A model generated the notes under the pieces. That model had not been told where the DNA came from. It saw nothing but the letters and a program-made list of their open reading frames with translations, and did no database searches. A stretch of 64,000 nt of DNA from Salminus brasiliensis (lineage: Eukaryota; Chordata; Actinopteri; Characiformes; Bryconidae). Position numbers and translations under genes: made by a program. Each line of letters starts with the position of its first letter. The stretch's first letter is position 1. Shown here in pieces: positions 1 through 12,355 of the stretch. The stretch spans positions 40,335,973 through 40,399,972 of the forward strand of contig NC_132881.1 of NCBI RefSeq assembly GCF_030463535.1, in the 5' to 3' direction.

Positions 1-70
1 TTATTATTAAAGTTCTGTCTGTGTTAATGCATTGTTAATTAGCTGTGTGTGTGACTGGCTGTGCTTGCAG

Positions 71-1827
71 GGCTTTACTCCAGTAATGTACAGCGCCCCT
101 GCTGGCTCTGAGACAGAGGGAAATAAACTAAAGATGAATGAAATGTCTGCTGCCACTCCTCTGCTCACACCTTCTCAGACTGAGGTAAGCAGGGGGTAGG
201 AGCAAGGTAGCACCACCTCAACCCCCCTCTCCTCTTCTTTTCATTTCTACATTTTATTTCCTGTAAAAGGATGTATATAAGTAGGAAGTGTTGTGATTTA
301 TTTATTTATATAACTTTTATTTCATTTATTTAATTTATTAATACAGCTGTTCGTGTGCTACTTATCAAATGAACTTTAATTATGGTCATTACTCTATGTC
401 AGGGTTTTTTAATTCCTAAGACGTTCTAATTGCTTTTGAGCAATAATATAAAAATTAACTTAGTAAGGGTGAGAATCTCCATGATATAAGGTTATCGTGA
501 TACTTCATCCACAGTGAGATTCTCATATTTAAAGGGAAACCTGACTGTTAAGACGTACATGCCTTAAATACCGTACACATCCAATATTATCAAAATGTGG
601 TATAAAAAGAAATAAAATTTTTGGTTTATTATTAAAAAAACATGACAAATCCTTCTGTAGTAAGTCACCATTGTGCTGATGCCATATGGCTGCACTGGAC
701 TATGGGGTCCTATCGGAAATTAGATAATCAGTAGTTTTTTTGGGGTCACTCTATAGCTGAAGCTTGTTAAACGTCTTCACTCTGTGGAGAGAGAGACATA
801 GGGTACAGTTTGCTAGCAGAGAGAGTACTTATCTGTACTTGTCTGTACTTAATCATAAATCATGTATATTTGCTTGGTTTATACTAAATCATTTAATTAA
901 ACATGCACCATTTTGTACACTTTTTAATTGGACATGTTCACCATGTTTTTGTAGTTAAAATATTACTTTAAAAATATTTTATATTTATTATATATTCAAC
1001 AATACATCAGAAATGATACAGCTGTGCCAGGAATCTCGAACACTGGCTCAGGGATTCTGATTTCCGTTTTTGTGTGTTCAGGAAGTTAAAAGGTTTAAAC
1101 TGAGCTCTGAAGACATGTCTAACAATATCGCCACTGCCTGAAACCATCTGCTCACTAGAAAGAAGCACTGCCATCTTGTGGATTAGGACAGCATTTTAAT
1201 ATAATGTTAGTTTAACAGTGTTATATATATTATTGTGTTCAAATTTTAAAAATAAATTAATAACAAAATTTCTGAGCTGTGAACTAATATTGTAGTCATT
1301 ACAAGCAAAACCTCTGCTAACACTGCAGGCATCAAAACTCGAAAACTAAAATCTGTTAATAATTTTATCTCAATTAACAACATAGTCGGGTAACCTAGGA
1401 TGACTTGAAAATACCAACATTCGGCATGTGTTTCCTGTCAATCCTAAAGGTTAATCTGTTCATTGGCAGGTGTAGTACATAGGTGGGTTTTGATCAGGGA
1501 AATTACTGCTAAACAGCAGCCTTCCAGGACCAAAACTGCAGAACACTGCTGTACAAAATATACTTTTTGAGAAAATATCATCAAAATGTAACATAACATT
1601 AATACTAAAGACTGTGTCAAAAGCTAAAGCTCTACGAGGTTTCTGTGTGACAGTGACAATATGTATATTGCTCTCCTTTCCTCAACACAATAATAATCCT
1701 TCATTTCCCCTACTAGGTAGGACCACCTCCAGCACCCTATACTGCCACGGACGTCCTTAACTCGTCCAACTCCACGGTCCAGTTCAACGTTGACACAGGA
1801 AAGAGCTCCACCTATAATTTCCTGTAG
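71..1827 (+). CDS. 3' end of an unidentified gene (last two coding exons)
   Basis: Two phase-0 exons are visible. Exon 71-184 follows a TTGCAG acceptor and ends at GAG/GTAAGC. Exon 1717-1827 follows CTACTAG and ends in TAG at 1825-1827. Together they encode a 74-residue C-terminus with a proline-rich stretch (VGPPPAPYTATD) and the ending KSSTYNFL. It is polar and low in charge and looks like a cytoplasmic tail, but I do not recognise the family and name no function. The start of the gene lies before the window. A likely polyadenylation signal, AATAAA, is at 3572-3577. A competing terminal exon lies between the two at 1082-1141. Confidence 0.6.
1082..1141 (+). CDS. Possible alternative terminal exon of the same gene
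   Basis: A pyrimidine-rich acceptor ending in TTCAG at 1081 is followed by 19 codons that stay in the phase set by exon 71-184, starting EVKRFKLSS and ending in TGA at 1139-1141. If used, it replaces the YNFL tail with a different, more basic C-terminus. Seen in sequence only; a chance open stretch of 60 bases cannot be excluded. Confidence 0.3.
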   Translation, partial: EVKRFKLSSEDMSNNIATA

Positions 1828-4385
1828 TTACTCCAGGCTCACAGAGCTTTCACCAGAAGAGATAGGAACTCTGACATTTAGAACTTTGACATTCAGGTTC
1901 ATGTTATGAATGGAAACCCAGACCCTGTTTAAACACTGGTCATTTCACATGTCTTGAGTATCAGGATTATATCTGGATAAGCATATCGGCATATCAGTAG
2001 AAAATGGATTGCATGGTGAGCTCACGGAACATGGGCTGCTTTTGTATAGTGCTGAGTCAAACTCCTCAGACCACAGAGCTGCCTTAGGATGAAGCAGCTA
2101 TCAAACTCACTCAAGTTGAGGTTCACTTGAAGCTTTATAGCATTTTTGTTACTTTCCTTACCTTCAGTTGTTGTGAATTTAGAAATTTCTATTACAAATA
2201 TGTACATTATGTGTATGCAGCTAGTTTGCTAGTTCAGACCATGCCCTTAGTTTAGGATGATTTGGGAGAAGACTGTAGAAGAGGGGGGAGAACTTAGAAG
2301 AGCTTTGGGCTGAAGTTCTGGTGGCTTCTGCTTTGTGGTAGGAAGCCAGTCCTCACTCTGACAAGTGGAGTGAGGAAAGATAGAAGACAGGGTTAAAAGC
2401 GAAGTGATGGGGTGGTGGAGGATTGTACAGACTTGTCGGACTACGTAGACAGGTAGTGATGTAAATTACAGGAATAAATTAGGGAGAAGGGGCTTAGACA
2501 TGTTCCTCCTCCGACAGTTGTGTGTAAATGTAACATACTGTACTCTGATACTGTCCAGGAAAATGGGCATATCAAAGATTACACCCTGTTCCTGTTCAGG
2601 TGTAAAACACATAAAATACAATACGTAGAAGTACTGTAGACACAAAAAAAGGTTGTAGGCATAGTATTAAATTCTTTCTGATGCACTTAATAATTAAAGA
2701 GCATTGAGAGGAGAGTGGCTGTACGTTTACAGGTAAATATACCAACACTAACAGTTACAGTTCAGTTACAGTTTTATCTGAGCTAAATTAAAAAGGTGAT
2801 GCTGAGTTCAGCACTACCTCACAATGTCCCAAATACAGCTCTATATCTCCAGCTGTACATACTTGACACATGTGGTTCTTGATCTTCTTACTGTAATGGA
2901 ATATATACTTGACACTGAGTTGCCAGTTTATTGCCAGTCTTTGGACAAATCTCCTAAGCATGAATTTTGGAAGAGGCTGGATTGAATGTTGTAATGTACA
3001 GAAATGACTAAACCTGTGACCGGATTACAATCAAATCACTCAAATCACATTTGGAAGTGGTCAGAGACGGATCTTGCCACTTTTAATACAAGTGTAAACG
3101 GAATGCATTTTCTTTGATCGGATTCCATAAAAAAAAAATAATAATAATAATAATGTGAGTAATAATAACTGTGGATATTCGTGTGCTTTGTGTGTCTGCG
3201 TTTGTGCTTTTACTGCTGTGGAACCTCCACCGTTACTCTAAACTGTTCACAGTCTCCTGGAGCAGGACAATTTTTATGAGAAACCATTGTTTACAGGAAG
3301 TCAAATGGATTGATGTACGTGTTGGTTTGCTTTATAGGAGAGTAAAATCAGATCTCATCAGCCTTTAAGGAGCCTTTAAGCACAATGCTGTGTATCTCAT
3401 CCTCAATTTTGAGTGTTTTTTACTGAGTAAGAGGGTTTTCTTTTTGACTGAATTTTCATTGTCCCATTTCATTTTATTCCATTTTACTTTATTTAACTCT
3501 AGGAATTAATATTATTTGTCTCTTGAGTGGTAAGAACAAATTCAGTCCTGTCCAGTTCTGACTAGTTTGGAAATAAAGTCTGCAACTTGAAACTTGACAA
3601 CGTCACCACTTATCATAGTCTTTGTCTGTAGTCAATTTGAGACACAGGGTAGTGCTTAGCCCATTCTGAGACATCAGTCTGCACACCTGGTTGGTTGGTT
3701 TGATCTGCTTATTCTTGCCATTCCTTCTTGATTTGACCACAAACTTCTTCAGTCTACATGATCGCTGATCACTGATAGATTTAGCTTTTTACTCTATTCA
3801 TGGAAAGAATATAATAGAAAAGGTATGTGCCCAGGACAATAGTCCAGGTTTCTGAGATTCACACCTTTAAAGTAGACAGACCCATTTCAGATGGGTTGTT
3901 TCTGGTAGAAAGGTTCATTCAATATACAGGAGTCGTATTCTTCATATTCTCTGTATAAATGCAATCTTGAGGTAATAGTAATGGATTGTCATACCAATAT
4001 TTCCTATATGATTATGTAATCTGTGCTGTCATGGTTATCATTCACGTTTAATCAGTACCAGCAGTAAGACTGCTGTATATTTAAAACTGTAGAAAGTCTG
4101 TTACCTCTACTACTATTCAGAAGTACTGCACTAACAGTAGGATGTACTGTATGCCTTAATAACACAACTACCTACAACTGCCTAGCATTGTATAATGAAC
4201 TCACTCAGAACTGCAGTTTCGTGACAAGTTCAGCCATATGAGTAAGTCTGGGATTTTAAGTGTGCTCTTTAGGAAATGTATACAGATTAGTGAACGTAAT
4301 AAAGTGAATAGTTCTGCCTCAGCTGTGTGTTCCCTGTACTTCATTATATCCCTTTGAACTATAATCATGAATTGTAAATCACCTA
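1828..4385. other. 3' UTR and intergenic stretch without a further gene
   Basis: AT-rich sequence with an (ATA)n run near 3130-3155. No splice-bounded coding exon was found; open frames here are short and lack exon signals. Confidence 0.5.
3572..3577 (+). terminator. Candidate polyadenylation signal AATAAA
   Basis: A canonical AATAAA about 1.75 kb downstream of the stop codon at 1827. No earlier plus-strand signal looked better placed, so this may end the 3' UTR of the first gene. Confidence 0.35.
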
Positions 4386-4700
4386 AAGCAGCATTATGCA
4401 AGAAATGCTATGTCTTTCTCCTGGGCCCCCCTTACAGTCAGTTACAAGTGTAATTTGGGCTTTGAGTCACCCCTACAGGAGGACAAGCTTACATGTGTTT
4501 CTGGACAAGTTCAGACATACAGAACCATCTCTGGATGTAAAAAGAAGCTTGTGGATTGAGGAGCTGGAGTAATATTACAGGATTTTACACTGATATGACT
4601 CAGGTTACGCAGCGTTATGCAATTCTCACAAGTGTTATTCTGCCTGCTTCAGTAATGTTGCACAGTGCAGTTGGCAGCAGGCCGAGCCCGGAGTAGCAGC
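4386..4700 (+). repeat. Dispersed repeat family 1, copy a
   Basis: About 300 bases recur in the same orientation at 37042-37345, inside an intron of the first HERC gene. Shared landmarks are AGCAGCATTATG, GGAGTAATATTACAGGATTT and CTCACAAG/CTCGCAAG. No coding capacity. Class unknown; a non-autonomous element is likely. Confidence 0.6.
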
Positions 4701-5314
4701 AGCAAAAAACAGCAGCAAACACCATTCCTCTAATCACAGTCAGATGAATGCAGAAACTATGAATGAGCAGGTGAACTCACACTTATTATATCTGTATATA
4801 TTTCCATGTTATTACATTTCACGTGGCCATTTACAGTTATCAAAGCATTTCACTACTAGCTGTACCGTGTATGACCATATATGTTTAAAAAAAAAAAAAA
4901 AAGATTTTATTTGATTTGATCATATCAGCGGTGCAACTCTGGGACTGGCTAATGCAACAGGCAGTGAGCTGTGAGATTTATATTATATATAATCATATTA
5001 GTCATATGAAGTTGGCCAGCAGTAAAGGTCCAAGATTGTGTAAGATACTGGAGGAGGATGGATTGAAAATGTTTTGGAGATGCCAAGCAAGTTATTAATT
5101 TCAGAAAAATATAACTTCTGGATCTCCTCCTGTCAAGGGGAGAAAACTCAATAAGCCAGTATTTACAACACAACAGTATTTACTCATGATCCCCATTAAC
5201 ATTAAATTACATAACCAGGATAACCAGGACACAATGCATTAAACTCTTATCTCTTTAATGCATTAAACTCTCATCACTTCTATATGTGTAACACTTAGCC
5301 TGCATGTGCTAACT

Positions 5315-5352
5315 CACATTTGATTAATTAATTAATTAATTAATTAATTAAA
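5315..5352. repeat. (ATTA)n microsatellite
   Basis: Seven or more uninterrupted TTAA/ATTA units inside otherwise unremarkable AT-rich intergenic DNA. Confidence 0.8.
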
Positions 5353-5740
5353 TTTTTTATTTTATTTCACTGACACTGCCAGTCACGACAAACACAGAAC
5401 CAGTGTAACACTTTACTGGAAAACTGCAGTTCACTGGAAATAAAAATGCATGACAAGCTGCACCCATCCACCCACTTTACCATCCTATAGAAATTGCAGT
5501 GTGAGCTGGGAAGTCCAGCGGAAGGTGAACACGGGACACTGAGTTTAGTTGGAACTCGCAGGAGCGCCTCAAAATCGCAAAGTCACGTACCATCTCTATC
5601 AGCCCATCATATCCGCTGGCAGAACCCATGTCTGTTAAAGTCTCTTACAAGCTTCAGATATCTGTGTTTAATATGATCATAGGATGGCCAAAAAAATTAA
5701 GAGCATTGCTTAGAGCTAACATAGACTAGAACACTAGAAT

Positions 5741-5850
5741 CAGTGGTGGCTCAGTGGTCAGAGTGCTGGGTTTGTAGGGTTCAATACATGGGCCCACAAA
5801 GCTGCCACTGTTGGACCTTTAAGCAAAGCATTTAATGTTTGTCCAGTATC
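5741..5850 (+). mobile_element. tRNA-derived SINE fragment (decayed)
   Basis: Contains an A-box-like GTGGCTCAGTGG, a B-box-like GGGTTCAATAC, then GCTGCCACTGTTGGACC. The same order occurs, better preserved, at 12234 and 22277. The RNA polymerase III promoter arrangement is typical of tRNA-derived SINEs. Confidence 0.55.
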
Positions 5851-7040
5851 AAGACAAGTACCAAGAAATGCAGATAGCAGCATGATTAGTGTGCAGCGTT
5901 TGATAAAACCACTCTCAAGGCTGCTGTGGACCTTTATTAAAAGTTTTAGAAATTTAAAAAAACTTCTGTTAGCAGCTAATTATGCCAGTAAAGTGTTACA
6001 CTGTACATTTTACAATTTTCACGGAATAAACAGTTTCACTTAATAATTCCTGTATAGCTGTCTGCAACAACATTAAATGATAAAATTCATAGTTTTTTTT
6101 TTGTTTGTGGTAAAAATAAGCAGTACAGCGCTGTGAGCACCCAGTTAAAGCCTGAGTGAAGTGCACTGCTGTAATGGAGGAAATGTAATGTAACAGATGC
6201 TTTGCAAATGTTTAAATTTTCTAATTGCATTTGTATATTTTTTCAATTGTTTATATTTTAGTTTATATACACACATTACTGAAAATACTGTTAATTTGTA
6301 AAAAATCTCACTTAAGACATAGGACCATTTAACTGAAAAAAAAACCCCAACAGCCTTAATGTAATCACTGGTCTGAAACTACAGAAGACCAAAAACCAAT
6401 AACCACAACCAACAGGCTTCTCAGCATCAGTGCTTGAGCAATTCTGCACAGCACAGTGTTCCTGGATGTGTATTGCATCAGATGTGGGTTGAGGGGTAGC
6501 ATATGGGCATGCAGTGTGTGTGCTTACGCTTACCTTCTGTTCTCTGCACACTGTTTGATCTTTTTTTGGCCTCAGGCAATTACACAAATTAGTAATAAAT
6601 TTCATAAATTATTTTACTCCGCTCATATTTGATAAATAAATCCATCCTTCTAAATGTATCTTCACTTAAATCATACACATTTTTACATGGTCTATACTGA
6701 ATGTGCTATTATTGCATTAGTATTGTACGTTCTGTGAACTTCTCATATCTAATACTTAAGCCCTATATTCCAGATGTAGCCAATGTGGCCAGGACTGAAG
6801 TGATTTCAAATAAAGCCTTGTTGCATCATACCATTTCAAAATGTTGCTGTGGTTCAGATGGTGGGCTGTCATGTTTCTCTTCCCATAAATGGTATCTTAT
6901 GCAATGTTTATTGCAAACTTTGCTCATGTCTATAATGAGACATGCTATCAGATTGCTCTCCTGAGGACTGTTCTAGATTCTTGTGCCACCTGGTTCTGTG
7001 AGTTTAAATCTTTTTTAAACCTTTTTCTGTTTATTTTGCT

Positions 7041-7261
7041 GACTCTGAAGCTTTGTAGTCTATGGAAAAGGGAAGTCCTCTGGGTCAGTTGGCCCAATCA
7101 AAGTCAAAGTCGAGTCAAAGTGAACTTCTATTGTCATTTAGACTTTACAGCAGGAGTTTCTCCAGGCTCCAATGTGCAAATATAACACAAAATAATTACA
7201 CTCGACAAGTAGACATATCAGACAGCACTGACAGACATAACATATACACAGAGTAGAATAA
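7041..7261 (+). repeat. Perfectly conserved 220-bp block, copy 1 (LINE-tail-like)
   Basis: Identical to 15533-15753, while the bases on both sides have diverged. Inside is a CAAAGTC repeat followed by a TTCTATTGTCATTTAGA motif, like the reversed 3' end of a fish LINE or SINE (compare 63640-63680). The 64-codon open frame is not evidence of a gene. Confidence 0.6.
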
Positions 7262-7704
7262 CATAAAAGCATATATTAAAAATGATCACACATACTAAGA
7301 TTGCATTTGTTTACAGTGATTTTTGCACTTGTTTGTCTGAGTGTTTTGATCATTATAGTTATCAGTGTTTGTTATAACAGTCTTTTTAAGTACCATATCA
7401 AAACATTATTTTATTTTACCCTTCAAAAGACCTAAAGTCTATTGACCTATCTAAAGACTATCTAAAGTTACACTGAGGGATATAGGTTATATTAATTTGA
7501 TCACTGTCGTTTTTGCAACTACCAGTAGTGCAAACATGTGGTGGTTAATTTTACACATTTTTGTGATGTATGAGAATGATGTAGATATGATAAGACTTTG
7601 AGATGCAGGAAGAAAATGCAGATATATGAAAATATTTAAAACAAGCAAACTAAAACATCTGTCCACCAGGAAACTTTGCCCATATAGCATCTGGCCTGCT
7701 CAGT

Positions 7705-7789
7705 TTCTCGGAATGCAGTAAAGGAGGAGTGACTACGGTAAGGGGTGGGTAACAGCGTCAGCTCCATTTTTGTGGGGTTTCGGATAAAA
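7705..7789 (+). promoter_or_regulatory. Promoter of Ig-like receptor gene 1 (GAS-like site and TATA-like box)
   Basis: A TATA-like ATAAAA lies at 7784-7789, about 20-30 bases before a probable non-coding first exon. A perfect TTCNNNGAA palindrome (TTCTCGGAA, 7705-7713) fits a STAT/GAS site. The second gene keeps the TATA-like box (16535-16540), but its equivalent upstream site reads TTGCTCAGAA and no longer fits. Sequence inference only. Confidence 0.45.
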
Positions 7790-7807
7790 GCCCTCAGTGT
7801 CTCTGTA

Positions 7808-7871
7808 GCTCATAACAGAGCACTGTGAGACACCCTGCACCCTGCACCCTGCACTCCAGCTTCAGATCTGA
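7808..7871 (+). other. Non-coding first exon of Ig-like gene 1
   Basis: Conserved with 16562-16615 and ending at a donor GA/GTGAGT (7872). It contains a short CACCCTGCA tandem repeat. The next exon starts after CATGTAG at 8226 and supplies only four bases of leader before the ATG. The transcription start is inferred from the TATA-like box. Confidence 0.5.
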
Positions 7872-8229
7872 GTGAGTATTCTGGCTCTTTGTTATTATTG
7901 ACTGTGCTGAGTAGATCTAGAGGATGTAGCACTTCTGGAGGGAATTCTTATGAGCTGGAAAAAAACACAGCAGTTTCTTCAGCAGCTTCTTTTTTGGCAA
8001 AGAAAGTGTATTCATTTAAAAGACTTCGGCAGCATATGCAGAGCTAGAGCTAGTAAAGTAAAAAGGTGGTAGTTTTGTTGGAAAAAACAAGAGTGCATGA
8101 AGTTCACACATCGGTTTTGACAATGTAGAACATTTTTATATTCTCACATGCCTTTCATAGTGAAACAATATTTTATTGTAGTTTTGACCATGTGGTGTGT
8201 GATTTCTCTGTTTGTCCACATGTAGAACA

Positions 8230-11200
8230 ATGTGGGGCTTTGGGATCTTGCTCTGCGCTGCCATTTTTACAGGTAAGATCATTTTTACAGTCCTGCACAT
8301 TCATAAATACTAGCTTGAGGCTTCCTCTCCAAAGACAAGAGCAGTTTAAATGTAGGCAGTGCATTAGAAAGCTTTTTTCATAGTTAAGTTGTTTAAAACC
8401 ACTATATACCACTTAACAGGGTTAGTTTTTGGCACTGAAATTATGAATAAATAAATCATAATACACAAGTTATGCATGTGCTACTACTACTACTAATAAT
8501 AATAATTCTATATGTATATCTATGATTTAGTAAAAAAATCTGTAAAATATGTCAACATTTTGTGATAAATAGTCCAACAGAAATGCTCCGAAATTACTTG
8601 GAATAAAATCTTTTTACTTTGACTTCCATTAAAAATTTGTATACACAAGGGAGATGAGGTTTTCATCTAGTGCTTACCAAACCACATCTGTCTGGTTTTA
8701 TTACTGTGTTTCAGTCTATAGCAGAGTAGGATTCTTCATGTCTTAAATAAATATGTTGACCTGAAATGTACCATCTTTCCTCCCTCCCTCTACAGAGTCC
8801 TGTGCAGATGAGACTGTGTTTTTTGGCCAAAAGCTAAGTGTTGCGATGTCTGCTATAGCGAAGAAACTGGAGTTCGTATCTGTGGATAAATCCCAGAATT
8901 ACACTCTCTGGTCCAGCAGTCAAGGGCCCAGAAAAGGAAAGGTAGAACAATGGTCAAGCGGAAAGAACTTCATAGTTAATTCTGCCAGTTTTGATGATGA
9001 GGGAAACTACACCGAGTGGTCAGACAACTGGTCTTTTGTCACTACAGTAAAAGTTCTTTGTAAGTTTAAAGTTCTTTCTAAAGCCTTGTATTCTCTTCAT
9101 TTTATATTCATACAAATTATATTCATACATATGTTATTATTTTGTATATTGTTTAATATTATATTATTATAATATTGTATTATTAAATATATATATATAT
9201 TTTTAATAAGTTATTTAAATAGTACAAACTTTTCTTTGCGTCTAATATCCAATTTCCTGATTGCTTTTAAAGCCTTAATTGACACCAAGACATGTGAGGT
9301 TGGTCAAACTCTGACCATTTCACTGGATGGCCTTAGAAAGGATGACGCTAGTCTGCATTTTTCCAGTGGCGCTTTGAACCTCATGCTGGTGCACCAAGGC
9401 TCACTTATGTGGAATTCTAACTTCAAGGATCGGATTAAAGTGACCAGCAACAGTATCCAGGTGCTCAAAGTTAAGGCATTAGATGTGGGCAAATACACGC
9501 TCATGGATGGTAAAGGTCGCCCTGCCAAGATCACCACATTAAAAATCAATGGTGAGTTCCTGCCCTTAAAATCATCCCATCACACACTGAAGTCCCTGCA
9601 ACAAATAGCATGGTCACCTTTAACATGTTTAACTTTTAATATTTTAATACAACCTTGAACATGACTCTACAAACACTGCATCGGCCCAAGAATAATTTTA
9701 TTTTAGAGATCCAGGCTGGACGGGACACTATTCTACTGGTGTCAACTAGAATAGTTTAGGACTCATTGGTAATTTTCATTGTACAAGGTTAAATCTGGTC
9801 TCTGCTGTTGATATGAGCACAGACTGATATATGTGTTTATTTAATTACTTTTAAAAACCTGCTTAAACAAACCACATTTAATTTTAATCTTAAAATGGAA
9901 TTGGTTCATTATATCTGTGAGATTTTAAAGATCATATGTTGGATTAAGGTTGTTCACTTTTCCTCTCTCCTCACAGACCCCTGTACTGGTAAAGTGGATG
10001 TGCAGTTTGGTCATCAACTGAGTATCAAGCTGCTGAAACAGGTGACCTCAATGTCATTGACACCTGTGAATAAATCCCAGAATTACACTATCTGGTCCAG
10101 CAGTGTCAAGCCCAATAGAGGAAAAGTGGAGGGATCAGGGAATAATAGGCGCTACGTTATCAACTCAGTCACTTTCGAGGATCAGGGAGACTACACCCAG
10201 CAGAACACATTCAAGAACGGGATTTGTGTCACCAAAGTAAAAGTTCTCAGTAAGTGAACTTGTTTTTCATGCCTCATATTCTTTCTGAACACCCCTGTTT
10301 TCTCTAGAATGGTTGCTCTAAATAGTAAAACTTACTGAGTCTAATATTTCATTTCCTGATTGCTTTGAAAGCCTCCACTGACACCAAGACTTGTGAGGTT
10401 GGTCAAACTCTCACCATTCCACTGGATGTCATTAAGAAGAACGAAGCCAGTCTACGTTTCTCCAGTGATGGTGTGGACCTCACACTGGTAACCAGAGGCT
10501 CACCTGTGTTTAATCTCAGGGACTTCTCTAAAAGGATCAACGTGACCAGTAGCAGTATTCAGGTGTCCAATATTCAGGTGGCAGATATGGGAAATTACAA
10601 AATCTTGGACGTTAAAGGTCGTGTGGCCAAGATCACCACTTTAAAAGTTATTGGTGAGTTCCTGTTAAAAAAATTGCATTAATTAGTAGTTATTACAATG
10701 AATTATTTTAGCACGTTTAAAGGTGAAGGAGGGAAGTGCATTAAAGTAATGAAGTAGTTTTAAGATTTTTAAATTATTGTATTTGTCTTTAGTTCCACAC
10801 ATTTACAATTACAGTCTTAAAACATGACTCTGCCGACTGCATTAATTCAAGACTGTATATTTTATTTATGAGATCTGAAATGGACACTATACTACTGGTG
10901 ACTAGTATATATGTGATACATATCTAAGGTCTTATGTTGGGTTAAACTTCTTTATTTTTCCTCTCTCCTCTTAGACCCATGTGTTGCTAAAGTGGAAGTG
11001 AAGTATGGTCATCAGCTGAGTATCAAGCTACTAGTACGAGTCAACTCTCTGGGATTTACATCTATGGATATATCCCAGAATAACACTATCTGGCCCCAGG
11101 GTGACCGGTCCAGCAGAGGAAATGTGGCGGTTGATAAGAGGCACTTCACAGTTAACTCAGCCAATTTTGATGATCAGGGAGACTACACTCAGTGGGACAA

Positions 11201-11863
11201 ACAGGATAATAGGATTTGTGTCACCAATGTAACGGTTCTCAGTAAGTGACTTCAGTCTTTATCTAGAATATCATACTTGTACCTCATCAGCTTCCTGTTT
11301 ATATTGGATGTACTTTGAGTCTAATTCTTCCCTACCCAATTACTTTAAAAGCATCAACTGACACCCAGAAACTTGTGGCCGGAGAGACACTCACCATTTC
11401 ACTGGATGGCATTAAGGAGAATGAAGCCACTCTGCACTTCTCCAACAAGGAACATGTGGACCTCATGCTGGTGAAGGGAGGCTCACCTGAGAGGAACCTC
11501 AAGGAACGGATCAGAGTGAACAGCACTATTATCCAGGTGCTCCGTGTCAATGTGTCAGATGTGGGCCAGTACGCACTCTTTGATGGTAAAGATCGCAAGG
11601 CCAAGATCATCACTTTAGAACTAACTGGTAAGTCGCTGTCATTAACACTGTCCCACCTCTGTGTAGCTGTCAGTATTATCATGTAATCAACAATGATTGT
11701 TTTCTTCTTAACGCTTCCTTCTCTTTGTGTAGAACCTGTCAACTGGAAGGCTGTAGGCATTGTCAGCATTATTGTCGTGGCTGTTGGGCTGCTGGGTGGT
11801 GTTGTTTTCCGATGCTGTTGGAAAGCGCGGAAAGGACCCGACTTTTCCAACGGAGTGCTCTGA
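8230..11863 (+). CDS. Six-domain Ig-like type I membrane receptor, copy 1
   Basis: Coding exons: 8230-8272, 8796-9059, 9273-9551, 9977-10249, 10372-10653, 10975-11241, 11352-11627, 11733-11863. All junctions are phase 1, typical of Ig-superfamily genes, and sum to 604 residues. Exon 1 encodes a signal peptide ([15 protein letters not shown]). Six single-exon domains follow at residues 15-102, 103-195, 196-286, 287-380, 381-469 and 470-561. Domains 1, 3 and 5 resemble each other, as do 2, 4 and 6. F-strand-like DxGxY motifs are present (DEGNYT, DQGDYT, DVGKYT), but the usual B-F cysteine pair is missing. At least eight N-glycosylation sequons are visible. A hydrophobic helix spans about 568-587, then CC (589-590) and a 14-residue tail without tyrosine motifs. 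CD2/SLAM-like or another Ig family is possible; ligand unknown. Confidence 0.88.
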
Positions 11864-12224
11864 GAAATTGCTTCTCCCAGGCTGGACACCCACCTGCAAA
11901 ATACAGTCCTGCAGCCACTGGTCCCAGCATCCAGATAGAGCTGTCACACTTCTATACAGAAGGTCATAGTCATATAAATCATAGTAATGATTTATAATAG
12001 GCCTTAAGTATGGATAGTGTACTAGATACTGAAGCTCTGAAGCTTGTGTTGAACCTCAACACTCTACCGTGAAGGACCGTATTGATGCATGGTTCATTTT
12101 TTCAAGTCATACATGATCTCTGTCCAGGACACAACGGGATAATTGCTTTGGAAACTGAGTAAGAAAAAGGGAACCTAGCACAAGTTTCCATTGTTCCCTG
12201 TTTTGCACATTTTATGCTTTATGT

Positions 12225-12230
12225 AATAAA
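12225..12230 (+). terminator. Candidate polyadenylation signal of Ig-like gene 1
   Basis: AATAAA 362 bases after the stop codon. It lies in a segment (about 12162-12240) that is deleted downstream of the second gene. A second AATAAA at 12382-12387 is shared with gene 2 (22704-22709). The two transcripts may therefore end differently. Confidence 0.4.
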
Positions 12231-12233
12231 ATA

Positions 12234-12355
12234 TGCAGCGGGTCAGTGAAGCACTGGGCTATTGATGATAAGGATATGGGGTTCGATACCCGGGCTTAGC
12301 AAGCTGCCACTGTTGGGCCCTTGAGCAAGGCCCTTAACCCTCTCTGTCTCAGTCT
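12234..12355 (+). mobile_element. tRNA-derived SINE in the 3' flank of Ig-like gene 1 (truncated)
   Basis: Contains GGGTCAGTGAAGCACTGGGC, the B-box-like GGTTCGATACC and GAGCAAGGCCCTTAACCC. It matches 22277-22390 almost base for base but lacks the following approximately 280 bases present in copy 2. Confidence 0.7.

Noticed and set aside
7062-7256. Identical 64-codon open frames at 7062 and 15554
   Set aside because: The block is identical at DNA level and retroelement-like, so shared translation is no proof of coding.
11332-11889. 185-codon minus-strand open frame across receptor exons 7-8 (and its twin at 21427-21984)
   Set aside because: It lies antisense to well-supported exons with correct phases. 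Its presence in both copies follows from their near identity.
12241-12300. tRNA gene suggested by the GGTTCGATACC B-box
   Set aside because: No cloverleaf could be drawn and the same sequence recurs at 5741 and 22277; it is the head of a SINE.
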